From: Microbacterium sp. BR1
GTDB taxonomy: Bacteria; Actinomycetota; Actinomycetes; Actinomycetales; Microbacteriaceae
DNA length: 64,000 nt
NCBI RefSeq assembly: GCF_002812725.1
Contig: NZ_NMUN01000008.1
Coordinates: 246,891-310,890, forward strand
Direction: 5' to 3'
The translations under genes were made by a program, and so were the position numbers. Numbering within the stretch: the stretch's first letter is position 1; every line of letters starts with the position of its first letter. Shown piece after piece: positions 7,962-16,725 of the stretch. A model generated the notes under the pieces. The model searched no databases. It worked only from the letters and a program-made list of their open reading frames with translations, and was not told the DNA's origin.

Positions 7962-9413
7962 AGGGTGTCAGATCGTTTGTGTAAGGGGTGTCTGCTTCTT
8001 ATGGAAGGACGACGCTGATGACCATGATCGACAAAGAAGCTCGAGCGGAGCGACGGCGGCGGCAGGAGGAAGGCGCCAGACGGCTGCGTGAGTCGGGGGT
8101 GCTGGATGATCTGTTCGCGAAGATTGATGCTGGCGAGGTGCAGCTCGATGGCAGGGACGGGTTGATCCAGCAGTTGATCAAGACGGGCCTCGAGCGTGGT
8201 CTGGGCGCTGAGCTGACCGAACATGTCGGTTACGAGCGTGGTGATCCCGAGGCGCCGCTGCATGACAACTCCCGCAATGGTTCGTTCCCGAAGACGGTCT
8301 CGACGGTCGCTGGCGATGTCGAACTCTCGATCCCGCGGGACCGGAACGGGACGTTCATCCCGAGGCTGGTGCCGGTCGGTCAGCGTCGCCTCGGCGGGTT
8401 GGACGAGATGATCGTGTCGCTCTATGCCGGCGGAATGACGGTGCGCGATATCGAACACCACTTGGCGTCGACGATCGGCACCGAGATCAGTCGCGAGACG
8501 ATCTCCAAGATCGTCGACGAGATTTCCGACGAGGTCCTTGCCTGGCAGTCTCGGCCGCTGGAAGCGTTCTACCCGGTCATCTACTTGGACGCGATCGTGG
8601 TGAAAGTCCGCGACGGCGGACACGTGCGCAACAAGGCCGCTCACATCGCGGTCGGCGTCGATATGGAAGGCGTCAAGCACGTCCTGGGCATCTGGGTGCA
8701 GCAAGCCGAGGGCGCGAAGTTCTGGGCCTCCGTCTGCGCCGAGCTCGCCAATCGCGGCGTCCGCGACGTGCTCATCGTCTGCTGCGATGGGCTCACCGGC
8801 TTCCCAGAAGCGATCGAGGCGACCTGGCCTGAATCGCTCGTGCAGACCTGCGTCGTTCATCTGATCCGAGCGTCAATGCGGTTCGTCTCCTACGGGCAAC
8901 GCAAAGCCGTCGCCGCCGCGTTGAAGCTGATCTATCAAGCCCCCGACGCGGACGCGGCGAGGGCAGCGCTGGAGGCGTTCGCGGCCTCCGATCTGGGTCA
9001 GGGCAATCCGCACACGGTCGCCGCGTTCGAGAACGCGTGGGAGCGGTTCACCCCGTTCCTGGGGTTCCCGCCCGATGTCAGGCGGGTGGTCTATACGACG
9101 AACGCGATCGAGTCGCTGAACTTCCAGCTGCGGAAAGTGACCAAGAACCGGGGTCACTTCCCGAACGACGCGGCAGTCGTCAAACTGCTCTGGCTCGCGA
9201 TCTGCAACATCGAAGACAAGCGAGCCCTCGAGCGGGCGAAGGAACGCGGCAAGCCCTCGAACGAGCGCAAAGCCCCACCGCGGCTGGTCGAAGGCGCCGT
9301 CACCACGAACTGGAAGAAGGCGCTCTCGCAGCTCGCGATCGCGTTCCCCGACCGAATCAACCCCTACCTCTGACCACCCACCGATGCCCGCTTACACAAA
9401 CAACTTGACAGGC
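7962..9413 (+). mobile_element. IS256-family insertion sequence (second type) inside the herA-like gene
   Basis: About 1,452 bp; ends are accurate to a few bases. The termini share the inverted repeat TTGTTTGTGTAAG-like (GTTTGTGTAAG on both ends). An 11-bp direct repeat, TCGCGAGTCAG (7951-7961 and 9414-9424), flanks it. That is longer than the usual 8-9 bp, so a few repeat bases may belong to the element. It is unrelated in sequence to the four 1,414-bp copies. Confidence 0.9.
8018..9373 (+). CDS. IS256-family transposase
   Basis: 451 aa from the ATG at 8018, with GGAAGGA upstream. DDE residues are visible in YLDAIVVKVRDGGH, VCCDGLTGFPEAI and TTNAIESLNFQLRK, with the family segment VQTCVVHLIRASMRFV between the last two. 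The IS256/mutator family hallmark TTNAIESLN is intact, so the enzyme is probably active. An ATG two codons later is an alternative start. Confidence 0.95.
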   Translation: MTMIDKEARAERRRRQEEGARRLRESGVLDDLFAKIDAGEVQLDGRDGLIQQLIKTGLERGLGAELTEHVGYERGDPEAPLHDNSRNGSFPKTVSTVAGDVELSIPRDRNGTFIPRLVPVGQRRLGGLDEMIVSLYAGGMTVRDIEHHLASTIGTEISRETISKIVDEISDEVLAWQSRPLEAFYPVIYLDAIVVKVRDGGHVRNKAAHIAVGVDMEGVKHVLGIWVQQAEGAKFWASVCAELANRGVRDVLIVCCDGLTGFPEAIEATWPESLVQTCVVHLIRASMRFVSYGQRKAVAAALKLIYQAPDADAARAALEAFAASDLGQGNPHTVAAFENAWERFTPFLGFPPDVRRVVYTTNAIESLNFQLRKVTKNRGHFPNDAAVVKLLWLAICNIEDKRALERAKERGKPSNERKAPPRLVEGAVTTNWKKALSQLAIAFPDRINPYL

Positions 9414-9846
9414 TCGCGAGTCAGCGCCCCACGACATCTCAGACACAATCGTCTCCCAGCTCCACAACTACTTCCTGGACCGCCTCGTGAACAAACTGGA
9501 CATCAATGCCATACAGAAGGCCGTGTCTTACCTCGACAATGTCCCTTTCGAGTCCCTTCCGACTATGCCCGCTGGAACCCGCATCCTCTCCGGAGTATCA
9601 GCCCAAGTTCCTGTAGTGGTCAGCGTGTCTCTCCTTGCTGTCAGGTACGAACCCAACAGCAAGACCATGACGCTCAACGACAAGTGGCAGTCAAGCACTT
9701 CCTGAACAGCATCAGTGCTTCTGCAGGCCAATGAATGCGGCTAATTGCGATGAGCCAGATTTCGTTGAGCACGTGATCGTCGCACGGCCCTGCTTGGATG
9801 CGCAGTGTCTTCTCCTACGCACGAGCGCGGGAGCGGCGACTGGCCC

Positions 9847-10872
9847 TCAAGGAGTCGTTGACTCCAGGTAGGTGAGGACGCGATGCATCGCGCGGATCGC
9901 CTGTATGGCGTCGGGCTTCTCGACTCGCGTGTCGCCCTCATGGACGGCTACGTGGCGCTTTCCGTATAGGGCTTTACCCGCAGTCGCGACGTCAGCGGGA
10001 GCATCTGCAAGTCGGCGCTTCACATCGGGCGCACGTCCGCCGCACGCCGTCTCGACAGCGAGTCGCGCGGAGAGCACCGCCTCGCGATACCGGCCCCTGT
10101 CGAAGTGCGTCTGTGCGGTCCGCGTGTGTGCCGCGGGCGCCGACTCCTCCGTCAGCACGCGGAACGCATCCCGGTATGCGGTGTCGGGTGTCGGGCCAAG
10201 CAAGTAGGTGAGCTCAGCGCCGTCGTTATAGAGCACCACGTCGTATGAATCTGTGGCCGTGCCTCCGGAGACCAGCACGTAATCGTCGAATCCCTCCTTC
10301 TGGTAGAGGTTGGCCATGTGAGTGCTGGACCCTGTGAGCTGCGGACTGCTGAGGAATGTGAGCAGGTGGTCCTCGTTCTTGCCGTACACCTCGACCTTCC
10401 GGCCGGTGACCTTCTGCCGAAGACGCAAGCCAAGGCCCCCGTCCTCGACGGGATACTCCTCGATGTAAGCCCAGACGGATGTCGGAGGAGATGCGACGTT
10501 CGCAGTTGCGATGTGGACTTTCACCGAGAAGCCCTCGAATGCGACAGCGATTTCCTGAGCGCTTTGCTTCACGATCGGCGCGGAGATGGCAATGTGCTCC
10601 GCACGACTCCGCGGCTCAACGAGGCCGCCTCCATGCGCGTAGCAGTCCTGCAACAGGTTCGACAGCGGCGCAAACGACCTCAACGTCTGGTCGTCCATGA
10701 GAACCCTCACGAGCCGTCTGGTCGACTTCTCGCGAAGGCGAAGGTCGGGCGCGCCGGCGGCATTCTCGAACCGCTCGACGTAGCACTTGACGATGCCGGA
10801 ACTCTGGGCGCTACGAGCAGTCACTTTCGCTGCCCGGGCAGTGCGTCGCGCCTTCAAGCTTGGTGGGCTCAT
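9847..10872 (-). CDS. Uncharacterised protein with C-terminal HEPN-like domain
   Basis: 341 aa. The N-terminal two thirds are unrecognised alpha/beta sequence. The last ~90 residues are helical and resemble HEPN/Abi C-terminal domains: HFDRGRYREAVLSARLAVE followed near the end by KRHVAVHEGDT, which contains an R-x4-H motif as in HEPN RNases. Such proteins often act as RNA-cutting abortive-infection effectors. The ribosome site is weak (GAGG only 2 bases from ATG). IS copy 2 sits 44 bases upstream, so its native promoter has probably been displaced. Confidence 0.6.
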   Translation of the reverse strand: MSPPSLKARRTARAAKVTARSAQSSGIVKCYVERFENAAGAPDLRLREKSTRRLVRVLMDDQTLRSFAPLSNLLQDCYAHGGGLVEPRSRAEHIAISAPIVKQSAQEIAVAFEGFSVKVHIATANVASPPTSVWAYIEEYPVEDGGLGLRLRQKVTGRKVEVYGKNEDHLLTFLSSPQLTGSSTHMANLYQKEGFDDYVLVSGGTATDSYDVVLYNDGAELTYLLGPTPDTAYRDAFRVLTEESAPAAHTRTAQTHFDRGRYREAVLSARLAVETACGGRAPDVKRRLADAPADVATAGKALYGKRHVAVHEGDTRVEKPDAIQAIRAMHRVLTYLESTTP

Positions 10873-10916
10873 CGCCTCAATGCCCCACTTTCGGCTCAGT
10901 ATTCAGGACGATCGCA

Positions 10917-12330
10917 GGTCAAGTCCTGGGACGTGGTGTATCGGTGATCGTGTGATCCCTCGTGTCGAGGTCAGGCTGTGAGGGCCCGAAGGTCGGGTTC
11001 GATCACCTCCTCTGTGGTGGGTTCGCCGACGCGGCGTGCGGCGGCGAGGGCGTCGAGGCCGAGGTAGCGGCGTTGCTCGGCCCACTCGTCGTGTTGCTCG
11101 GCGAGGACGGCGCCGACGAGCCGGATGATCGCGTCGCGGTTCGGGAAGATGCCCACGACGTCGGTGCGGCGGCGGATCTCCCGGTTGAGGCGTTCGTTCG
11201 GATTGTTGGACCAGATCTGCCGCCAGATGCTCTTCGGGAACGCGGTGAACGCGAGGATCTCCTCACGTGCGGCCTCGAGGTGCTCGAACGACCTGGGGAG
11301 CTTGTGCTCGAGCGCGTCCAGGACGCGGTCGAACTGGGCGTGCACGGACTCCGCGTCGGGCTGGTCGAAAACCGTGCCCAGCAGGGTCTTCACCCATGGC
11401 CACGAGGACTTTGGGGTCACGCTCATCAGGTTCGCCGCGTAGTGGGTTCTGCACCTCTGCCAGGACCCGCCGACGGTCGCGCCGATCGCTGCGACCAGAC
11501 CTGCGTGTGCGTCGGACGTGACGAGCTTCACGCCGGTCAGGCCTCTCGCGACGAGGTCGCGCCAGAACGTCAGCCAGCCGGCGCCGTCTTCGGTCGAGTT
11601 GACTTGCAGACCGAGGATCTCGCGGTAGCCGTCGGCGTTCACGCCGGTCGCGACCAGCACCGCGACCTTCACGACCCGGCCGCCCTCGCGGACCTTCATG
11701 GTGAGCGCGTCGGCGGCGACGAACGAGTACGGGCCGGCGTCCAACGGCCGGGTGCGGAACGCGGTCACCTGCTCGTCAAGGTCGCGCGCCATCTCCGACA
11801 CCTGCGACTTCGACAGCCCGGTGATCCCGAGGGTCTTCACCAGGTCATCCATCCGACGGGTGGACACGCCGAGGAGGTAGCTGGTCGCGACCACGGTGGT
11901 CAGTGCGGCCTCCGCGCGGCGGCGGCGTTCCAGCAGCCACTCCGGGAAGTAGGTGCCCTGCCGGAGCTTGGGGATCTTCACGTCGATGGTCCCGGCGCGG
12001 GTGTCGAAGTCGCGGTGGCGGTAACCGTTGCGACGGTTCACCCTGTCGTCGCTGATCGTGCCGTAAGCGGCGCCGCAGATCTGGTCCGCGTCCGCGGATA
12101 GCAGCTGGTTGATGAACGTGCCGAGCATCTCCCGCAGCAGATCGGGAGACGCCTGCGCGAGGTGGTCTTCGAGGAAGCGGGCAGGGTCGATATCGTGGGG
12201 TGAGACGGTCATCGTCGGGGTCCTTTCGAGATGGATGTGAAGAGTTCTCTCGAAGGATCACGCGGTGACCGTCGCTACGTCCGCAGCGACACGGTCACCC
12301 GATCCGTACACCACCTTGCCGGACGCCACC
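10917..12330 (-). mobile_element. IS256-family insertion sequence, copy 2 of 4
   Basis: Same 1,414-bp element in inverted orientation, flanked by the 8-bp duplication CGATCGCA (10909-10916 and 12331-12338). It lies immediately upstream of the HEPN-like gene at 9847-10872. Confidence 0.97.
10971..12212 (-). CDS. IS256-family transposase, identical copy
   Basis: 413 aa, identical to the protein of copy 1, with all DDE residues (VAADALTMK, VTSDAHAGL, NPNERLNRE) and no frameshift. Confidence 0.97.
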   Translation of the reverse strand: MTVSPHDIDPARFLEDHLAQASPDLLREMLGTFINQLLSADADQICGAAYGTISDDRVNRRNGYRHRDFDTRAGTIDVKIPKLRQGTYFPEWLLERRRRAEAALTTVVATSYLLGVSTRRMDDLVKTLGITGLSKSQVSEMARDLDEQVTAFRTRPLDAGPYSFVAADALTMKVREGGRVVKVAVLVATGVNADGYREILGLQVNSTEDGAGWLTFWRDLVARGLTGVKLVTSDAHAGLVAAIGATVGGSWQRCRTHYAANLMSVTPKSSWPWVKTLLGTVFDQPDAESVHAQFDRVLDALEHKLPRSFEHLEAAREEILAFTAFPKSIWRQIWSNNPNERLNREIRRRTDVVGIFPNRDAIIRLVGAVLAEQHDEWAEQRRYLGLDALAAARRVGEPTTEEVIEPDLRALTA

Positions 12331-12470
12331 CGATCGCAGACTATCTAGGAGCGGGCGCAGTCGCTTGCTCTGCTCCAAACATCCGGTCGACCGGATTTCC
12401 AGCTTGAGCATTCGCACCCCAGCACAGCGGCGGGATGTCAACTCTGAGCGGATTCCCCACCCTTCTAGCG

Positions 12471-12503
12471 GTGCAGGGTGCGTATTGGAGAGGAGCGAAT
12501 AGC
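12471..12503 (+). repeat. Dispersed 33-base repeat, site 1
   Basis: Begins GTGCAGGGTG and ends GGAGCGAATAGC. Two further copies at 17516 and 28616 have the same length, the same strand and 25 invariant positions of 33; differences cluster in the middle. Read in frame it gives V-Q-G-A-Y-x-x-G-A-N-S and here a stop codon follows at once. Confidence 0.75.
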
Positions 12504-12567
12504 TGATGCGTTCGTCGAGTTGCCGAGCCTCGCCATGCGCGTTTGCCAAGCCGGACACGAGTCCCTT

Positions 12568-12609
12568 GACTCGGACTCGGACTCGGACTCGGACTCGGAC
12601 TCGGACTCG
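12568..12609 (+). repeat. Hexanucleotide tandem repeat (GACTCG)x7
   Basis: Seven perfect copies of GACTCG in 42 bases. Being a multiple of three, copy-number changes would not shift a reading frame. No convincing gene covers it, although a small plus-strand frame would read it as Asp-Ser repeats. Confidence 0.95.
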
Positions 12610-12705
12610 ATGGAGGCATGGAGTGCCGGCAATCGCAAGAACCTCGTTGAACGCGCGATCCGAAACCCGCGATGGTAAGCCTTGAACCCGGTCTACCGGC
12701 GTTCT

Positions 12706-12807
12706 TGGGGGGCGAACGACCAGCGCCTCCATGGTGGGCTCGACCTCCGCACGCCCGCCGAGGTCGAGAACGCGTGCCGTGCTGGCTCGAATCAGCCCAC
12801 CACAGCA
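12706..12807 (+). pseudogene. IS3-family OrfB C-terminal fragment
   Basis: About 34 codons reading WGANDQRLHGGLDLRTPAEV and then ENACRAGSNQPTTA. This matches the C-terminus of IS3-family OrfB, as in the intact gene at 15488-16414 (WWNNQRLHGELDMRTPIEVE...). The rest of the element is gone. Confidence 0.8.
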
Positions 12808-14164
12808 ACTGCGAGATCAGGGCACCGACTGGAGCGAAACTCTGGGTGGCTCACATTCCCGTCGCCACGGCATGATCCTTCTTCTTGCTGATCGTCAGGA
12901 ATCCGTTCCTCGGATTCTCCTTGACAACCCGGTCTCTCGGCAGTGCCGTTGGTTCTCCCTGACGGTTTCTACGGACCTTGGCAAAGAAGTAGATGGTCTG
13001 AGGCCTCCCTCCGCGCAGGGTAACCGAAGTTCGGTGCAAGTAGTACGGAACTCCCCGTGAGTTGAGGTGAACATACCCGTCCGACGTACCGACGAGCTTC
13101 TCTACTACCTCGTCGACGAAGGGGTGCCGAATGGCGGTTGCCGACAGGAAGTCGAGCGCGCGGCTCTGGAGATCTGTGACGCGGCCAGATGCAAGCTCCT
13201 TCAGAAGGTCGAGAACAAAGTCACGACCAGCGGTACGACGCATGCACCAGGCGACGAAATCCTCAGCGAATCGATCGGGGTACAGCGGCCGTAAGTACGG
13301 ACTGACTGCGGTGTTATGAGTCCCGCTACCCTCCTCCGCAGGGTACAGCTGGGCATGCCGATCTATGAGGGACTGAGCGTCTGCATCGTTGCCTGCGAGA
13401 CGCGCCGTGCGTAGGAGCTGCCTCGCATCAGCCGAACTTCCAAGAGGGCCGAATAGGGTGGCAGCCAAGACTGTCCTCGACACTCGGTCAATCTCCGCCG
13501 TGGCGACCACCGCCGGCAAAACAGGAGCCAAGCCCACCGACCAGTACTTGCGCTCGTGAGTCAGAAGGAACTCCGACAGATCAGCGCCCGACGGGATCGT
13601 TTGCTGGTTGTTCTGCGCCAGAACCGTCGCAAGTGCCGCCATGTGCAGACCGAGCAGCGAGTTGTCTGTGCTCTTCGGGCTGGCCGGCGGCGCCAGCTTC
13701 TTCAGCGGGAGTTTCATCGCGGACTGGAACGCGGCCACTGCCTCGCCGAATGCGGTAGTGGACTCAAGCGTGCCACTGGCGAACAAGGGTTCCAGACGGA
13801 TGGGAGCGGCGAGATCGTCAACCTGACGATCCAGAGTCGAGGCGATCAGCTCCCACAGCCCATAGTCCATTCGCGCGAGGAGCAGTACACGCAAGTATCC
13901 CGGCCCCGCTTCTTCCGCCAAGTCCAGGATCATCCGCGCAAGGACTTCTATGTTCCACCGCTCTGCATAGTCGACGACAACGAGTAGCCGCCCAGACCTA
14001 ACGCGGGGAGCGTTGGCGCCCGCCTTTTCGACTGCCTGGACCACGTCCCATCCACGCCCAGCCGCCCTCCGAGCGACTTCCGTCGCTAGCCGACTGGGTC
14101 TGCCGCACCGGTAGGTGACATCTGAGTTGGGTTGCCCGGGAGGGTGCCCTGGAAGGATGTCATC

Positions 14165-14473
14165 GTGCCCAAGCCCTATCCCTCGGAGTTCCGTGACGAT
14201 GTCGTGCGCGTCGCTCGGGGCCGCGAGCCCGGAGTGACGATCGAGCAGATCGCGACTGACTTCGGGGTTCACCCGATGACCCTCACGAAGTGGTTGCGGC
14301 GTGCCGCGGTCGAAGAGGGCACAAAGCCGGGCGTGACCCGGTCCGAGGGTGCGGAGCTGCGGGAGGCGCGGAAGCGGATCCGGCTGCTGGAGCAAGAGGT
14401 CGAGGTGCTGCGGCGGGCGGCGGCGTATTTGTCGCAGGCGAACCTGCCGGGAAAAGGCTCTACCCGCTCGTGA
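14165..14473 (+). CDS. IS3-family OrfA
   Basis: 102 aa helix-turn-helix and leucine-zipper protein (TIEQIATDFGVHPMTLTKWL, then REARKRIRLLEQEVEVLRR). The GTG at 14165 is preferred because AAGGA lies about 8 bases upstream. The heptamer G GGA AAA (14449-14455), in frame near the end, is a canonical -1 slippery site leading into OrfB. Confidence 0.9.
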   Translation: MPKPYPSEFRDDVVRVARGREPGVTIEQIATDFGVHPMTLTKWLRRAAVEEGTKPGVTRSEGAELREARKRIRLLEQEVEVLRRAAAYLSQANLPGKGSTRS

Positions 14474-15330
14474 CCGAGCTCGCCGTCGACGGGATTCCCG
14501 TCGCGGTGACGTGCCGGGTGCTCAAGCTCGCTCGCCAGCCGTACTACCGATGGCTGGCAACCCCCATCACCGATGCTGAACTCGTTGCGGCGTATCGTGC
14601 AAACGCGTTGTTCGGCGCGCACCGCGACGACCCTGAGTTCGGCTACCGGTTCCTCCTCGACGAGGCCCGCGACGCGGGCGAGGTCATGGCGGAACGGACG
14701 GCATGGCGGATCTGCCGTGACAACGGTTGGTGGTCCGCGTTCGGGAAGCGTCGCCGTGGGAAGAGTCGGCGTCCTGGCCCGCCGGTCCACGATGATCTCG
14801 TGCGCCGGGAGTTCACCGCCGACGCGCCGAACCAGCTCTGGCTCAGCGACATTACAGAGCACAAGACCGGTGAAGGCAAGCTCTACCTCTGCGCCATCAA
14901 AGACGTGTTCAGCAACCGGATCGTGGGGTACTCGATCAGCGACCGGATGAAGGCTCGTCTCGCGGTCGACGCTGTCAACAGTGCCGTCGCGCGGCGCGGA
15001 AACGTCGCCGGCTGCGTGGTCCACACGGACAGAGGATCCCAGTTTCGCGCGAGGAAGATGGTCCGCGCTCTGCACCATCACGGGATGGTCGGATCAATGG
15101 GCCGAGTCGGCGCGGCGGGCGATAACGCGGCGATGGAATCGTTCTTCAGCCTGCTGCAGAAGAACGTCCTCAACCGACGCTCCTGGGCCACCCGCGACGA
15201 GCTCCGCATCGCCATCGTCACCTGGATCGAACGCACCTACCACCGACGCCGCCGACAGAAGCGGCTCCACGGCTTGACCCCGGTCGAGTACGAAGCAATC
15301 ATGAACACCGACGTCGCCCTCGCGGCGTGA
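14165..15330 (+). CDS. IS3-family OrfAB transposase made by -1 frameshifting
   Basis: After slippage at 14449-14455 the reading continues as GKRLYPLVTELAVDGIPV and on through the OrfB catalytic core. DDE residues lie in LWLSDITEHKTG (Asp), VVHTDRGSQF (Asp) and NAAMESFFSLLQKN (Glu). The C-terminal RRRRQKRLHGLTPVEYE is the usual OrfB tail. The OrfB frame has no good independent start after OrfA ends, which supports the fusion product as the transposase. Confidence 0.9.
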
Positions 15331-15487
15331 CTATAACCCGTCACCTATCCGTGCGGCAGACCCACTCTTACCCTGGCCACCGTCACCATGCACTAGTTGC
15401 ACAGATGTGCGCGAGGCGCGACCCTCCAGCCACATCTCCAACATCTGTCGCTCACGACGGTCGTGTGAATCGGCCTGACTTTCGTTC

Positions 15488-16414
15488 CTATCGGGAGCCT
15501 TGTCCAGCAGGTGCCGGATTGGCTGATTCCAGGTCAGCGTAGTACGCGTCTTCGACCTCGATCGGGGTGCGCATGTCGAGCTCGCCGTGGAGGCGCTGAT
15601 TGTTCCACCACCACACGTACTCAAGGGTTGCTAGCTCGACCTGCTCGACGGTTCGCCAGGGGCCGCGCTGACGGATCAGCTCGGTCTTGTAGAGACCGTT
15701 GACCGCCTCCGCGAGGGCGTTGTCGAACGAGTCGCCGACGGTCCCGGTGGAGGGTTTCGCGCCGAGTTCCTCGATCCGATCGGTGTAGACCACGGCGAGG
15801 TAGTTCGATCCGTGATCGGCGTGATGAACCAGGCCGTCGAGGCGTCCGCCGGCGTCCCAGGCGGCCATATCGAGCGCCCGTAGTGGCAGGATGTCGGACT
15901 TGAGCGTGGCTGCGACGTTCCAGCCCACGATGCGACGCGAATAGACATCGGTGACGAACGCGACATACGCGAACCCGGACCATGTTGCGACGTATGTCAC
16001 GTCAGCGACCCAGAGGCGGCGCGGGCCGGGGGCAGTGAACCGGCGTTGCACGAGATCCTTCGGCTTCTCCGCTGCCGGGTCGGACTTCGTCGTGAACATC
16101 CGCTTGGACCGCTTCACGCCCTCCACCCCGGCGAGCCGCATGAGCCGTTCGGTCTGATCGCGACCGATCTCCCACCCTTGCCGCCGCATGAGTGCGTGCA
16201 TCTTCCGGCGTCCGTAGACGCCGTAGTTCTCCGCATGTAGGCGAGCGACCTCCGGCACCAGCAGGTCGTCGCGCAGCTGCCTCGCTGACGCCGCACGGCT
16301 GACAGCGGCGCGGTAGCCGCGCGCGGTGAGGAAGCCCTGGACTGCCGGTTTGAGGACCCGGCAGATGAGCTCGACCCCGAAACGATCCCTGTGTTCATCG
16401 ATGAACCGGACCAT
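15488..16414 (-). CDS. IS3-family OrfB transposase
   Basis: 308 aa from the ATG at 16414, five bases after OrfA ends. DDE residues are in WVADVTYVATWSG, LVHHADHGSNY and NALAEAVNGLYKTEL; the tail is WWNNQRLHGELDMRTPIEVE. The frame is open upstream within orfA in the -1 register, so a frameshifted OrfAB is also possible, but no canonical slippery heptamer was found. Confidence 0.92.
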   Translation of the reverse strand: MVRFIDEHRDRFGVELICRVLKPAVQGFLTARGYRAAVSRAASARQLRDDLLVPEVARLHAENYGVYGRRKMHALMRRQGWEIGRDQTERLMRLAGVEGVKRSKRMFTTKSDPAAEKPKDLVQRRFTAPGPRRLWVADVTYVATWSGFAYVAFVTDVYSRRIVGWNVAATLKSDILPLRALDMAAWDAGGRLDGLVHHADHGSNYLAVVYTDRIEELGAKPSTGTVGDSFDNALAEAVNGLYKTELIRQRGPWRTVEQVELATLEYVWWWNNQRLHGELDMRTPIEVEDAYYADLESANPAPAGQGSR

Positions 16415-16419
16415 CTCGG

Positions 16420-16725
16420 TCAGGGGCGGTCGAGCTCCTTCGCGAAAAACACGCTCGCAGCCTTGAGGATCTCGTTGGCCTTGCGCAGTTCGGCGTTCTC
16501 CTTCTGCAGCCGCTTGATCTCCACCGCCGCGTCCGTCGTCAGCCCGGGCTTGACACCGGCGTCGACCTCGGCCCGGCGCTGCCACAGTCGCAACGTCTCC
16601 GGGCTCATCCCCAGCAGCCCAGCCACATGCCTAACCGCGCTCATCATCGTCGGGTGCGACGGCCGCGTCTCCGCGAGCATCCGCAACGCCCGCTCACGCA
16701 TCTCCGGCGAATACTTCCTGTTCAT
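16420..16725 (-). CDS. IS3-family OrfA
   Basis: 101 aa, MNRKYSPEMRERALRMLAE at the start (helix-turn-helix), ending with the leucine-zipper-like EIKRLQKENAELRKANEIL. It is the DNA-binding partner of the OrfB encoded just downstream. Confidence 0.93.
   Translation of the reverse strand: MNRKYSPEMRERALRMLAETRPSHPTMMSAVRHVAGLLGMSPETLRLWQRRAEVDAGVKPGLTTDAAVEIKRLQKENAELRKANEILKAASVFFAKELDRP

Larger units (their letters stand above)
7883..9705 (+). pseudogene. HerA-like ATPase C-terminal remnant, split by an insertion sequence
   Basis: Reading 7883-7961 and resuming at 9425-9705, after removing the insertion and one copy of its 11-bp flanking repeat, gives one uninterrupted frame. It contains RATFEEIVKEGRKFGVF, then SDTIVSQLHNYFLDRLVN, then KAVSYLDNVPFESLPTMPAG and SAQVPVVVSVSLL. 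This order is the C-terminal half of HerA/DUF87 hexameric DNA-translocating ATPases (consensus EGRKFGV...SQRPSDIS...IVSQLHNYF..RLVN). The N-terminal half with the Walker A motif is absent, so the gene was truncated as well as interrupted. HerA proteins of this type partner nucleases or SIR2 proteins in phage defence. Confidence 0.8.
12339..12850. other. Non-coding scar region with repeats and a transposase remnant
   Basis: About 510 bases without a convincing intact gene. It contains one copy of a 33-base dispersed repeat, a hexanucleotide tandem array and a short IS3-family fragment, each listed separately. Confidence 0.6.
14096..15363 (+). mobile_element. IS3-family insertion sequence, copy A
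   Basis: 1,268 bp, same sequence as the copy at 58289. Terminal inverted repeats are GGGTCTGCCGCAC... at the left and the complement of ...GTGCGGCAGACCC at the right. Flanked by the 3-bp duplication ACT (14093-14095 and 15364-15366), as expected for the family. It is inserted between the Ser codon of a Walker A motif and the next codon of the host gene. Confidence 0.96.
12851..15465 (-). pseudogene. P-loop (STAND-like) NTPase interrupted in its Walker A motif
   Basis: The C-terminal piece is 12851-14092 and the N-terminal piece 15364-15465. Removing the IS3 element and one 3-bp duplication joins them in frame as VQLVHGDGGQGKS followed by RLATEVARRAAGRGWDVV. The Walker A motif is GDGGQGKS, and Walker B-like LLVVVDYAERW lies downstream. 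The ~410 C-terminal residues are helical, like repeat domains of STAND ATPases that sense infection or regulate transcription. Sequence upstream of DRRERQMLEMWLEG is cut by a second IS3-family element at 15466, so the true N-terminus and any effector domain are missing. The frame downstream of the insertion is otherwise intact, which points to recent inactivation. Confidence 0.85.

Noticed and set aside
12568..12609. CRISPR-like array
   Set aside because: The repeat is a 6-base tandem array without spacers, and no cas gene is in the window.
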